DNA from: Laguncularia racemosa
Lineage: Eukaryota > Streptophyta > Magnoliopsida > Myrtales > Combretaceae
Reading direction: 5' to 3'
Assembly (NCBI GenBank): GCA_037954665.1
Contig: JBBMOL010000099.1
Span: 248,001-312,000 of the forward strand
DNA length: 64,000 nt
Below are positions 35,866-48,371 of the stretch, one piece after another. The number at the start of each line of letters is the position of its first letter. The first letter of the stretch is position 1. The translations under genes were made by a program, and so were the position numbers. Under the pieces are notes generated by a model that had not been told where the DNA came from, searched no databases, and saw nothing but the letters and a program-made list of their open reading frames with translations.

Positions 35866-38800
35866 ATGGCATCTAGCAACTCTGCAACAATGGGCCTCTA
35901 ATTTTCACAGGAGAAAACTATCATATATAGGTAATTAAGATGGAGGTGTACTTGAAGGCTCAAAGTTTATGGATGTGGTGGAGAATGTTGTTAATCCACT
36001 AGCTTTAAGAACAAATTCGACTTTGGTTCAAATGAAGAAACATGAAAAAGATCTAGCAAGGAAACTAAAGGCTCTTACCTACTAGCATTCAACCTTGTTG
36101 GATGCTATCTTCACATGAATAATAGCGTGTGAAACACTAAAGTAGTCTAGAACAAACTTAAACATGAATTCGAAAGCAATGAAAGAGTGAAGATGGTTAA
36201 ACTCTTGACCTTAAAAAGGGAGTTCGAGATGTTGCAGATGAAAGATGGGGAAACCATCAAAGAATATTCCTCTAAGCTCCTTGATATAGTTAACTAGATC
36301 AGGTTGTTATGGGAAGATTTCAGTGATGCGAAAGTGGTTGAGAAGATGTTAATTAGTTTACCCGTAAGGTTTGAAGCCAAGGTTTCTACTATAGAAGAAT
36401 CATGTGATTTGAAGTTGTTGACGGTGGCAAAGCTTCTTAGCAAATTGCAAACCCAAGAATAGAGATCAAGCATGAGGGAAGAAAGTTCTTCGAAAGGAGC
36501 CTTCCTGGCATTCAAAATTAGAAACAAAGATAAGGGACCTGTAAAGGAAAAAAAGAAATATGGAAGCAATAAGGATGGCTAAGGGAAAATTGTAGGGAAC
36601 TTCAAGGAAGCAAGTAAACAAGGAAGATTTCCCACTTGCAATACTTGTTTAAGGACCAATGATTTAGAGAAGGATTGTTGGTACAAAGGAAAGAGACCTA
36701 TTCAAAGCAAATTCTACAAGAAGATGGGAGATGTTGAAAGGGCCTACAAATTAAAGAAGAAGCAAGTAACGAATCAACCTCAACAACAAGTTAGTTTTGC
36801 TAATGAGCAAGAAGAGACTACTGATAGGTTGTTCATAGCTTCAAACTCTAACCTATAGTAGGACAATCAGACTTGGTTCATTGACAATAGATTTACAAGT
36901 CATATGTCCAAGGATGAACTAATGTTTTTGAGCTTAGACAAATCTGTGAAGAAAAAAGTAAGACTCAAAGATGGCAAGTTGGTGCAAGCCAAAGGTAAAG
37001 GATCAATTTGTGTGCACACTAAGTAAGGTACGAAATGTATTTTGGAATATCTCTTTGTGCCATGTTTATCTCAAAACCTCCTAAGCATTGCACAGATAAT
37101 GAACAAAGGTTATTCTCTATCATTTAAAGATAAAACATGCTTCGTCTTTGATCCAAAAGGCTTGTTGCTAGTTAGTGTGCCTATGATAGATAGAAGCTTT
37201 CCTTTGGAGTTAAATAAGGCACGTGAAGATGTTAAGTTTGTTGTTAATGATGATTCTCTACTTTAGCTTAGAAGATACGAATGCTTTCACTTTACCGGAC
37301 TTAGAAACATGTCTATTGAAGGTTTTACTAGAGACTTACTAGAAATAGTTGCTGCAGATTATGTATTTAGAGCTTGTAAACTTGGCAAGATGCATAAGCT
37401 ATCCTTCCCAACTTAGTTAACTCAGAGAGTTAAGGGCAAGCTTGAGTTAGTCTATTTTGATGTGTGTAGACCTATGAACACAAAATTCTTGAGCAAAAAA
37501 AAATATTTTATACTCTTCATTGATGATTTCACGAAGATAACATGGGTCTACTCCTTAGTAGCAAAGGTCAAGTGTTTTTTGTCTTCAACAGTTTTAAGGC
37601 TATGGTAGAATCTTAAAGTGGTTGTAAGTTGAAGTGTTTGAAGATAGATAATGGCAAGGAATACACTTCAAATGTATTCAACGATTTCCGTGTAAATTTA
37701 GGTATAAATTGTCAATTGACGGTTAGCTACTCTCCTCAACAAAAAGGTATATTGGAGAGAAAGAATAGAATGGTTGTTGAAATGGCTAGAAGCATGATGA
37801 TAGACAAGAAGCTCCCTCTCAAGTTTTGGGTAGCAGTAGTTTATACCACAGTGTAATTGCTAAACAGATTGCCAACAAAGCATTAGAAGGACAAAGTCAA
37901 ATTGAAGCTTAAAGTGAAGTTAAGTCCACAGCCTAGCATCTAAAAATGTTTGGTTTTTTGTGTTATTCTCATATACTAGACGTTAAGAGATCCAAGTTGG
38001 AACAAAAGGTCAAGATGGGAATTTTTCTTGGTTATTCTTCAATAGCCAAAGGATATAGAATTTACAATCTGCAAACTTATAAAGTGGTTATTAGTAGAGA
38101 TGTTATAGTAGACGAGTATACACATTAGATTTGGGAAAGGAAGTGTGTGGAACTAGATGATGTTTACAATAAATCAAACCCACTTCCACCATTAAAGACT
38201 TCTCAATCTTTGCAAAAAATTAATGAAGATGAAGAAGATTCAACGAAATCCTCACTAGATTCTCCAATTCTAAAAACCAAGTCTTTATCCAAAATTTATT
38301 AAAAGTGCAGCTTTGCTATCATGGAGCCTACTACTTTTGAGGAAGTTGTGATGTACAATGAATGGAGGAATGCCATGGAGGAGGAGATGAGGATGATAGA
38401 AAAGAATAAAACTTAGAGCTTGGTGCTGAGACTAGCAAACATAAACATTATTGGTGTCAAGTGAATTTTTTGAACCAAGTTGAATCTAGATAGTTCCATA
38501 AATAAGTTTAAGGCAAGATTGGTTATCAAAGGTTATTCTCAACCTATAGGGGTAGATTATGGTGACACCTTTGCACCAGTCATGAGACATGAAACTATAA
38601 GGTTGTTGCTTGCCTTGGTTGCTCAGTTGAGTTGGAACATTTTTCATCTCAAAATCACATCGACTTTCCTCAATGGAGAGCTTAAGGAGGAGTTGTTCGT
38701 CAAATAACTTGAAGGCTTCAAGGATCATGATGATGGAGACAAGGTGTATCTATTGCACAAAGCTTTGTATAGGCTTAAGTAGGCACCAAGAGCTTGGTAC

Positions 38801-39860
38801 AGCCAAATAGATAGCCATCTAGTTCAATGTGGCTTTGTAAGAAGTGAAAATAAAGCAACCTTATATGTCATATCAAAAGAGGATAGGAAGTTGTTGATAA
38901 TCTCAATCTATGTAGATGATATGTTGGTGATAGGAAATGATAATGTGATGACTAAGGAATTTAAGGAAGAAATGGAAAGGAAGTTTGAAATGTCTGATTT
39001 GGGGAAGATAACTTATTTCTTGGGGGATAGAGATTAGTTTGTGTGATGATGGGACCTTTATCTCTCAAAAGAAGTATACTTTGGAACTACTTAGGAAGTT
39101 TAAGATGGATATAAGCAAACTGCTATCGACTCCTTTAATCTATAACAAAAAGCTATTTAGAAGTGAGAAGGGTGAAAACATTCATTCAAGCCAATTCCGA
39201 AGTCTCGTTGGGAGTCTGTTGTACCTAACTACAACTAGACCCAATCTGATGTATGCTACTAGTGTTCTTTCATGTTTTATGCAATCACTAGGTCAAGTTC
39301 ACATGGGAGCAGCAAAGAGTATACTAAGATATATTAAGGGCACTTATGATTTTGGCATTATGTTCAGTCGAAGTGTAGAAGGGAAGTTGATTGGGTATGT
39401 TAATAGCGATTGGGTGGGATGTTCCGATGATCTCAAGAGTACCATAGGTTATGTTTTCTCACTTAGCTTGGGTGTTTTCTCATAGATGCCCAAATAGCAA
39501 GAAGTTGTCACTCAATCGACAATTGAAGCAAAGTATGTTGTTGTTGTTGCTGCTACTGCAAGTTAAGCTACTTGACTTCAAAAGGTGTTGAAGGATTTGC
39601 ATTTGCCCTAAGTTGTTGCAACTAGTATCCATGTTGATAATAAATATGCTATCTCAATGGCTAAAAATCCAGTTCATCACGGAAGGACCAAACATATAAA
39701 CATCAAGTTTGATTCCTTGTGAGAAGCATAATGAAATGAAGAAGTGGAAGTGGTTTATTGTAGTTCGAAGATCCAAGTTGCTGATATTTTGACCAAGTCC
39801 TTGTCTAATGGAAGATTTGAGTATTTAAGAGTAGAATTAGGAATCTTTAAGAAAAATCTT
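35866..39860 (+). pseudogene. Copia gag-pol pseudogene
   Basis: The coding order is recognisable across three frames. A Gag starts MASSNS at 35866 and hits a stop within a dozen codons. A damaged zinc-knuckle region lies near 36630-36690. A protease-like stretch ends in TSHMS near 36880-36910 with the active-site triplet altered to DNR. Integrase pieces include FIDDF near 37520 and KIDNGKEYTS at 37641. RT lies at about 38470-39030 with [11 protein letters not shown] and YVDDMLV. The C-terminal RT/RNase H part (39039-39740) has SLVGSLLYLT, DWVGCSDD and a HHGRTKHINIKFD block. Many stops and frameshifts rule out function. Confidence 0.88.
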
Positions 39861-39869
39861 AAGGAGGAG
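39861..39869 (+). other. Polypurine tract of the copia element
   Basis: aaggaggag directly abuts the 3' LTR at 39870, which supports placing the LTR start at TAATGAT. Confidence 0.75.
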
Positions 39870-40174
39870 TAATGATAAACAAGATTTTTCTTATACACTC
39901 CTAAAATCTAATGTGCAATTTAGATTAGACTAGAATTTTGTATTGATTGTAAGTTATATGGGAGGCCTTACTTTTGTGGCAATGTTAGATAGTTTTAGTT
40001 GGTTACATGTCCAATCATTTTTCTCTGTATATATATATATATATTTATCTACAGAAAATAGAGCAGTGGATAAATAGGAATAGATTAGATTTTTCCTTTT
40101 TCTATTTGAATGTCTCCAAAGCTTTTCTTTTTGTTCTTCGTGTTGTATGATGTCTCAATGCTTGAAAACTAACA
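39870..40174 (+). repeat. 3' LTR of the copia element
   Basis: 305 bp, similar throughout to the 5' LTR but with many scattered differences, consistent with an old insertion. Confidence 0.9.
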
Positions 40175-40282
40175 CTTGTTAAGCTCCTCTTCAACACCGA
40201 AAGTACTAGGATGAGACCTTGTAAGCAAGCTAATTGATCTAGCATAGTACTGATTTTTGCTAATCCCAAAAACACTAGCCAT

Positions 40283-41895
40283 TGCTTTTTTTTTTTGTTT
40301 TATTCTTTTGATTGGTATAGTTTCAAGCCTGAGGAGAAATCTCTATACGTAGGAGCAAAAAAGAGACAAGATTGTTTATGATAATGTTGTATAACATGTG
40401 AGGACAGTGTGGTCACTCCTAGGAAATACCAACTTTATCACATTCTAGGCCAAGAAAGCTCTCGATATTTGAGGTGTCCTAATAAGCGAATAGTCATCAA
40501 CCTTCCTCACCTCCTATAATGCCACATTATCCGTTTAGGATAATAAAAAAAAATGTTAATTGGTATATTGGTGAACATATTTGTTAACAAATTAAATAAA
40601 AAAATTTCATATTTTTATACATTTATTCAATTGCAAAGTATTTAATTAATATTGAAAGAAAACTTTATTTAAAAAACCCTTAATCTAATATTTTGAAATA
40701 TCCACTAATGGAATCAAATATAAAATTCAAGATGCACAATCTTCACAAATCAATCTTGTCAGCTGTAGAATCTTTAAACATCAATAATATCAAACAATAT
40801 TAAACAAAATTTTCATAAACAAGATCATGATCTGTAACTCTCTTTCGTATACTATAATTTAAATCGTAGTTAAGATGACAAGGTTGGGATAGATCGTTCA
40901 TCAAAGAAATTTATTCATAGAATATTGTGCACACGAATGGTTTGTTTTCTTATTTTTTTTACATTAAATGTGTCCAAGATCTTTATAAAATGTTATTATT
41001 GGTATAGCTCAATAATTGCAAGATTCGCGGTCGTGGGGGGTAACACATGGTATAGAGTGCACATGAACACGATGTGATTCATCAACGTGGAAAGCAATGC
41101 ATGGTATTGAAGTCATTTTAATGTTTCGGCCATTCGCTGCACCACAAGTTTTCTCCGGGGACAGGTGGTGCTGTATGACCGTTCATGAATAAAATGGCAC
41201 TGAAATTATGGCAGTGAATTCTAATTTTCATCAGTGGAACTGAATAAACAATGATTGGTAAAGAGATATGCTCTCACAAAACGATTACGATTGGTTGATC
41301 TTGCTTTTTGGTCAAAATCTAAAAGGGTTAACTGGCACATTTATTTTAGTGCATCAGTGTGAATCATCTACCTTCCACCTGTCCATTCATCCAAGAAAGG
41401 AAAAAAAAAAAAAATCACCTCATAATGCCAAGAGACTAGGACTAAGCATTGGAATATGTTAAACTATAGCCCTATTCGACTTTGCAAGATGACATATGTT
41501 TCAAGAAGGTTTTTAGAGGTTAGAGAGGGAGCATGTACATTGTATGACCTTATACTAGTCTTGAAACATTGTTTTAAACGTTACACGTTGTATACTATGG
41601 GTTTTAGATTCAAAGGATTTATGTAATTTTTCGATTTGTATAGGTACCTTATACTCATGAAAAATACCATCAATTTATACAATTTAGTTTGATAAATATC
41701 ATCGAAATCCAAACAAACTAGTTTAACTTATAAATTGTTATTTTAGTGTTACAAATTAAAAAATATGTCTATCACGTAATCAAAGTCGATATTGCAATTT
41801 AAGTCTCTTGTGTTTATTGTTATTTTATATCTTTTGTTCCAACTTTTGTTTGCATTATCATTTATCTTTACAGTTAATATTGACTTTCAATTTTT
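40283..41895 (-). repeat. Duplicated upstream region of DUF241 copy B
   Basis: It matches 32142-34060 block by block, including the shared run ending in atattgactttcaatttt, and holds no gene of its own. A small open frame at 41268-41462 is not protein-like. Confidence 0.7.
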
Positions 41896-44475
41896 GGTAT
41901 CATTTGGTGTTATGACCCAAAATATTAGAAAGATTAGTAGACTAATAGTTTAGTTTTCTTTTTATATTAGTAGTTAGATATTAGTAGAAGTTGGTTGAAT
42001 AGTTAGATATTAGGGTTTTACTTGATAGTATAAATACTCTTCCATATAATTGAAAATCATCATTCACTCATTTAAATAAAATCAAGAATTTGCTTAAATT
42101 TTTTGTGGAGATTATTTTGGTTTCTATTAGCGGGATTGGGACATTACCTAATCTTGGATAGAGGAATTTTGATTTTTATTTACCAATTTTTATAAAAATT
42201 GCTACATTTTTATGATATACGACAAACTCTTTAATCTATTGTTTAATTTGCACATTGTAATAAGTTACTAAACAAAAGGACTTTGAGATAGTGGATGACC
42301 ATATATTTAGTGGTAAATATATATATATATATATTTACAATGTAAAATAAATGTATCTTCAAAATTTCAAAAATAGTCTTATACCAAAGTTTCTAAATCA
42401 TTTACTCTCTCTCTCTCTCACTCTATGTGTGTGTGTATCTACTAAAAAATAAATATATCTCAAAAATCCTCATTCAATGTTGCATACACCAAATTGTACA
42501 GTTATCCAATTTTTCTTGTATTATTATATTTTGCCAACCAAATGCTAACTCCTAGGAATTATGTATTCATACTTGTTTCATATTTATTTATTTATTTATT
42601 TATTTTCTGTTTTAGTCTACCACATAAAGTAGATTTGAGTATTTCTTTGTTGTCTTAAGACTTTTTCGCTCTTTGACATTATGAACAAGGAAGAAGATAA
42701 ATGATCAACTACATCTCAACTGGTTTCAGGCAATTTTTAGTGTGAATGCAGAAAACAAATGGATGTTATGTTACCATCAGGCATTTTGCTAGTTTATGTA
42801 ATGAAAGGCCAATCAAAATGAAAACGGAATAGACGATCATTTGAGCTCTTTTTTTTTTTTTTTTTTAGCATGAAACATCCTGAAAGGGGAAAGATATACC
42901 TCATCAATATGTTAATAAGAATATAAGATATAATTTCACAATCATTTTGCCATGTGTTTCGATTTGATTCACAGTAATGCCGAATTGCAACAACATGCTT
43001 GAATTCGGAACATGTGACTTGTGCTTCATCTGTTGATCAGTTTTTCCTAGACATCGATGGATATGTGACGGCTTGAAATGTGTAAACAAGTGATTATTAG
43101 CATGGTTGAAGTTGAGTCTGCAGATAAGTAGATATGTATTGACACCTACTTAATGTAGTAGTTCCAAAGCAATTAAAATGTATGACTGCAACTTATCAAT
43201 TTTGGAATAAAATATACGAGAAGTGTTCTATGTTTGTGTAAAAATTCAATTAAGTACTTTATGTCTTAAGTGTATCATTCAAACCATCTACGTTTATGTA
43301 AAAGTTCAATAAAGCGCATAATGCTTTAAGAGACATTTAGGTATTCCATGTTTGTATTTTTGTTCTAAGTAAGCCCTCTCTATCTATAGCCATAAATCAT
43401 TGGAGATAAAAATTGAGAGACTTTTAAGTGGTGTGGCAACACAATCATAAATAAATTACTTAAAACATGTAGGACTTGATTAAATTTTGACATAAATATA
43501 GATAACTTAAATGACCCACCGAGAATATAGAGTTCTTAATTGAGTTTCAATATAAACATGAAGGCCTTCTAATGCACTTATCCATGTCTATTCCTCCATC
43601 CAAAATATGATTTTGTTTTGCGTTGTCCAAAAATGCTTCACAAATTGCTCTATCATCTAACAATATTAAGAACACAAAATTTTCTATAAGAGAACAAGAA
43701 GCTGAGAATAATGCATATAGAGGAAGATTCATATCTACTATCAATGGTTGAGCCACTCTATTTTTAGATGATCGCAACTTTTCATCTCAATATCAAAGGG
43801 CAAATCGATACATTTGTCTAGACATGGGACTGGTTCGGAATCAACCCAGAACCATCGGGTCGAGGGTTGGCGAGAGGTGAAACCAAAACCAGCTCCAAGG
43901 GAAGGGCGGAGTTGATTTCCTTGACTTGGTGGTTCATGTGCTAGTTCAAGCCCTAAACCAACCCTATAAGATTTTTTTTATATGTGGTTGTATTATGACC
44001 AGCTCAACCCGTTGATTCAATCCATACATAAATCGAAGGTTGAACCAGCAAGTTGATGGTCTATTTGAGGCCCGCCACTTAACCAAGTTGCATAATGCAA
44101 CCCAACTTTCAAATCGATAGCCCGATAGTTCTTACCCGCACAAGGTCAATTCCAACTTCGAGCTGGTTCAAGGGCTTGAACCAGCCAAGGCCAGTTTGGG
44201 TCAGTTTGCAGGCTAGAATCGGCCCTCTCCTTTGTCTACATTTGTCTATGATATACATTACATAAACTTTAGATTTGTCGGACACATTTTAATTGCATAT
44301 CATTGGAACTGCATAAAGACTGGGAAATCGACTCAAGTATTGTTAGAATTTGGCAAAAAAAGCACAAGGAATAACTCAAAATTTGTTTCTATATACATCA
44401 ATATATTAAGATGCAAACCCTCACGTACATGCATGAATGCATTTTCACATGATTGGTATCCCAATAGAAGAATCT
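41896..44475. other. Intergenic sequence with minor repeats
   Basis: No gene is recognised. An approximately 300-bp stretch from 41908 (tgttatgaccc) with a TATA-like tataaatac near 42028 resembles a small solo LTR, but its ends do not give a target duplication. Microsatellites lie at 42318-42332 (TA) and 42403-42420 (CT). A stretch at 43820-44220 repeats gaaccagc/ggttc-type words and may be an old repeat. Confidence 0.5.
43222..43565. repeat. Fold-back (MITE-like) element
   Basis: The left part (from about 43222, 'ttctatgtttgtgtaaaaattcaattaag') is inverted relative to the right part ending near 43565 ('ttaattgagtttcaatataaacatgaagg'). Both arms also contain internal copies of a tttatgtaaaa/ttcaat motif. 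The arms are imperfect, so the element is old. Confidence 0.5.
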
Positions 44476-45354
44476 TTATTGAGATAATATGTTTAGAAGA
44501 GAGGCTCTTGTTTTAATCAATTGCCTAAACAAGCAATCTAAATCGCCCTCAAAACTTTCAATGGAAATCTCCAAAGCATCCAACTGCTTTTGAACAACTT
44601 GCAGCTTCTCAGCATCTACCTCTTGGCTTGAGAGAAGTTTGCACAAACTGCAAAGCGAAGCATCAACATCTTCCAACTCATTCAGGCTTCCTTGCTTCTC
44701 TTCGCGTGCAATCTTGCTGTTGTGCACCAATTTTGAAACCAATGACCATTTACTCTGTTTAGAACTAGATACTGACGTCGACAAGAATGACAAAAGAGAT
44801 TGGAAGATGCAAATGCTAAGTATATAAACTTCCGTTAGTAGTCTTATCACTTGTTGGTCATTATGATCAACAAGTTTTGATAAGGCTACTAAGTTGCTTT
44901 CCATTTGCTTTAATGTTGCAATCAATTTTCTGGCATCGTTCTTCATTTTCTTCCTCATATTAGTATATTCAAGAATAGTGGACACAATGCTTGAATCCCC
45001 CTTTCTTCGGCGAACTGAAAACCGAAGTGCTTGGAGATGCTCTTTAAGTTGCACTACAAAATCCTTTGTAATGCCACTAATGTCTAAAAGCTTGACAGAT
45101 CCTTCCAATAGCTCATCAATGCATTTGTCTGCCCTATTGTGTGATAAGGCTTGTTGGGTTGATGCCAAATTAAGCACATCATTCAAAGACATGTACAAGT
45201 CCAGAAGTCCGGATAAACCGGCCTGAACCAAACCGAAAGATTTGAGGCTATTGATCTTTCGCTCAATTTCAGAATTGCTTGGACGAGACCTGGAAGGCAA
45301 ACTAACAGACCTAACATGAGATTTGTTGTTGTGAATTTCTAATGGACTAGCCAT
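44476..45354 (-). CDS. DUF241 domain protein, intact copy C
   Basis: A single uninterrupted exon encodes 292 residues. The frame is open to 45480, but the ATG at 45354 (MASPLEIHN) is the likely start: a TATA box lies about 75 bases upstream at 45427-45437, and the SVSLPSRSRPSNSEIE motif that opens the family follows after about 15 residues. The DUF241 domain covers about residues 45-290, is all-helical and leucine-rich, and ends in a conserved DCLFRQLIKTRASLLNILS block. No signal peptide, membrane segment or enzyme motif is evident. Members are plant-specific and uncharacterised biochemically; some are discussed in root and growth contexts. Two damaged copies lie to its left on the same strand, so this is the surviving member of a tandem family. 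Confidence 0.9.
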   Translation of the reverse strand: MASPLEIHNNKSHVRSVSLPSRSRPSNSEIERKINSLKSFGLVQAGLSGLLDLYMSLNDVLNLASTQQALSHNRADKCIDELLEGSVKLLDISGITKDFVVQLKEHLQALRFSVRRRKGDSSIVSTILEYTNMRKKMKNDARKLIATLKQMESNLVALSKLVDHNDQQVIRLLTEVYILSICIFQSLLSFLSTSVSSSKQSKWSLVSKLVHNSKIAREEKQGSLNELEDVDASLCSLCKLLSSQEVDAEKLQVVQKQLDALEISIESFEGDLDCLFRQLIKTRASLLNILSQ

Positions 45355-45426
45355 GGCTACTGGTGCTCTTTCTCTGGCTGTCCTAGAAGGCCAAAGTTTG
45401 TGATGAGACCAAAGATTAACCTCCCC

Positions 45427-45437
45427 CATATATATAG
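45427..45437 (-). promoter_or_regulatory. TATA box of the DUF241 gene
   Basis: On the minus strand gctatatatatg lies about 75 bases before the chosen start codon, a normal plant leader length. Confidence 0.6.
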
Positions 45438-45439
45438 CA

Positions 45440-48371
45440 AATGTAGAGACAATGGCCATTGATCCAATTGCTGCCACCATGTGAAATCAGAGTGGTCCTA
45501 GTATGGAATCAGATTTCTCTGTCCTATGGTTAGGACACACGTTCCCAATGATTCCATGATAATTATTTTCATATGACCAATAAAAAAATTAGGAATGAGT
45601 TGTCTCATGATACTTTGTCATTGGTGTGTTTTGCTACCGAATGTGTGAAGAGTCATCACCGTTCGTGAGTTATATGCTGCCACCTAGTACATATACACAT
45701 ACCCAACATGAAAATATATATGATAAAATGTTGTTGCTCTCAAGACATGAATTGAATTGCTGATTTTCTTAGAATTTCTGGTTACCTAGAAGTTTGACCC
45801 AAGTTAAGAAACGTAACATGAGAACTTGAACAAGATCTGTCGGATCAAATAGAAACCTTTAGGTTTAATGAAGGACAGCTAAGATTCCAAGGTTGTAAGA
45901 AGTCCTTATTAGTGCATTGTTAGTCTTAGAATATTGTGTGCACGGGTGGTTTGTCTCCCTATTGTTTAAGCTAATTCATTGAATTATCTAATGTGATCTA
46001 CGTTGAAGTCCTCGTCCTTTTTATCTCGTACATTTTCTTCATTTGTGAAATTAGATATTATTATGTGTCGTAAATATTTAAAGGTAAATTACGTTGATTA
46101 TCCCTGTAAACTTTATAAATTATATCAAAATCTCATTTTTTTTTTAAATAAAATACTTGCCCTCCTACTTTTGCCTATGTATATGTTGACATGGCATAAA
46201 AGTTGATGTATCATTGCTATGTTAGTGCTAATAATATAGTTTATTTAAATATTATAAATAAACTATTTATAATATATCTTAACATATACATGTTACAAGT
46301 GTATTACAAGTGTGGAAATGAGTGCATAAACAAACTTAACTCAATTTTCATCTTTTCTTTGTTCCATAAACAAACTTGTTTCTAAGCTGGCTACAACTTG
46401 TTTTTTCTTTTTTCTTTTCTTTTTTTTGGTTTTTGGATTTTTATTAATTTAATTAATATATATATTGTCTTTATTATATATAATACATGTGCTTTAAAAA
46501 AAATTTAGTATTTTCTTTCTTTTAATTTTTTCAAAAATTTTTAATTTTTAACTACTTTAGTTGATTAATTTATATATAGATATAATATTTAAATAAAATT
46601 ATTATTAATATTAATGTAATGATAACATATCAGTTTTTATATCACATTAGGACACATATATGCAAAAGCAAAGAGATAAATATTGTATTTTTAAAAAGTT
46701 AAATATCAGTATAATTTATAAAGTTTGTAGGAGTGATTAATATAATTTATTTATTATTTAATATCTATAAGAAAAAAAAAAAGATAATAGAGGTAATTTT
46801 TACATATGGGTAAATGTAAAATAGTTTTTACCTACTCTTTTTTTTCTATTTTTTCCCATCATAGACGCTGGGTTTGTGGTTTTTCAAATAGGGTTAGTAT
46901 TACAGAAAATTACTTGAGATGAGGCATCCGTCCATGTCCAATAGGCGATAGCTGTGCTCGTGATAAACATGCAAGAAAATCCCTATTTGAGTCGTCTTCT
47001 AAATTGCATACCCAACAGAAACCTCAAAATTAAAAATAAAAAAAAATAGATCATTTTTTTTAATTCATTCTTTTTTTTATGAAAAAAATAAAAAGATAAA
47101 TTTTTGAACTTGTGAATTCATCGTGCAATTTGATCACTTGTAATCTCAAGAAAAATTAGATTAATATTGGGTTGTGTTTTTTCATAGAAAACAATTTACG
47201 ATTTTTTTTCAATATTTTGTTATGTCTATTAATTTGAAGAGATTGGGATTTTAATAGTTTTAGTGGTAAATAATAATAAAAGGCAAAAGCCACAGTAAAT
47301 AGCCTATAGTGGTGCTAAAATCATCAAAATAATAATAATAATAAAGATTTCATGCTTCCAAAAAGAGAGAAATAAATTACATGATTTATATTAAGTTTAT
47401 GTATTCAATTACCTTAAATTTATAATTTTGAATACCATTGATAAGAATAAAATACTTTATCTAATGAAATGGATTTACTGTCATGTAGACAATTTGATTA
47501 ATTTAGTGCTCAATTTCTTTATCAAATATTTTTATGCTTTCTGCTTTTTTTCCTTATTTACAAATTTATGCTTGGAAAATTACACAACACGGACCTTACG
47601 ACATTGGTTTTTGTTTTGTATTTTTTTTATTTGACTTTGGTTTAAAAAAATTTGAAATAACAATATTTGACTTAATTTTGATTAAGATATTATCAAATAT
47701 ATATATAGCACAAATATATAACTTAATTATATATATACACACACCCAACAGCAACAACATAGATTATAGAGCATATTATATAATATTATATATGAATGAT
47801 ATATAATGATTTGATTTAGAATATAATATAAAACTACATATTAAGTTATTATACATACAAGTACATGCACTACACATATATGAAAATTTAAGTTGTAATA
47901 TATTAAATAAATCACGTAGTCTCTTACTTTCGATTTAAAAGAAAATTAAACCGAATAAAAAATACTAGCAAAAAATAAATAAATAAATAAATAAAACAAG
48001 ACAAAATTTTGTTAATTTGGTTTCTAAAAGTTTCTATTTACTTTGGTTTTGATTTAATTTTATCAATACGAAAAGTTTGGCTCAGCTTTAAATTTCATCA
48101 ATATTAAATCAAAGTAGAAGAAGAAGGAGGAGGAAGGAGGAACGAGGAGGAGGAAGAGGAAAAGTATAGCTTGATCACGCCTATCGTTGATACCAACACA
48201 ACATGTTACTCTTGATGATTGATTGTAGAGCGTGATCTCATTTAGCCCAGCGTGACCTTTTAGATTCCTGAACAAGGAATACAAAGAAAGACGTCATTTG
48301 TTTGTCTGCTCGGACTGCTGCTACATCTGAACTGTGAATACTTTTCCTACATTACTAACCATCCATTCTTC
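45440..48371. other. Intergenic sequence between DUF241 and PPR genes
   Basis: Very AT-rich, with no gene recognised. A stretch at about 45890-45960 ('agaatattgtgtgcacgggtggtttgt') matches the upstream regions of DUF241 copies A and B, a weak trace of the shared ancestral promoter region. Several short open frames at 46003-47806 are AT-rich and not protein-like. A purine-rich run at 48112-48162 lies ahead of the PPR gene. Confidence 0.55.

Larger units (their letters stand above)
35459..40174 (+). mobile_element. Degenerate Ty1/copia LTR retrotransposon
   Basis: Two LTRs of about 304 bp flank the typical copia order protease-integrase-RT-RNase H. The target duplication is cttgc (35454-35458) against cttgt (40175-40179), one mismatch, and the join continues DUF241 copy B. 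The termini read TAATGAT...CTAACA; if the canonical TG is preferred the start is three bases further in. The internal region is full of stops, so this is an old copy. Confidence 0.9.
35115..40282 (-). pseudogene. DUF241 pseudogene, copy B, split by a copia element
   Basis: The 5' end of the gene is at 40282-40175 (minus-strand ATG at 40282-40280) and the rest continues at 35458-35115. The two parts are separated by the 4.7-kb copia insertion. Together they match copy A closely but stop about half way, so the C-terminal half is missing. Stops and small indels occur in what remains. The homologous upstream region follows to about 41895. Confidence 0.78.

Noticed and set aside
41908..42210. A small solo LTR or TRIM starting tgttatgaccc
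   Set aside because: A TATA-like box and a terminal TG exist, but no CA end with a matching target duplication could be found.
43547..43777. 76-codon minus-strand frame
   Set aside because: It overlaps the fold-back element, has no homologue I recognise and no promoter or splice context.
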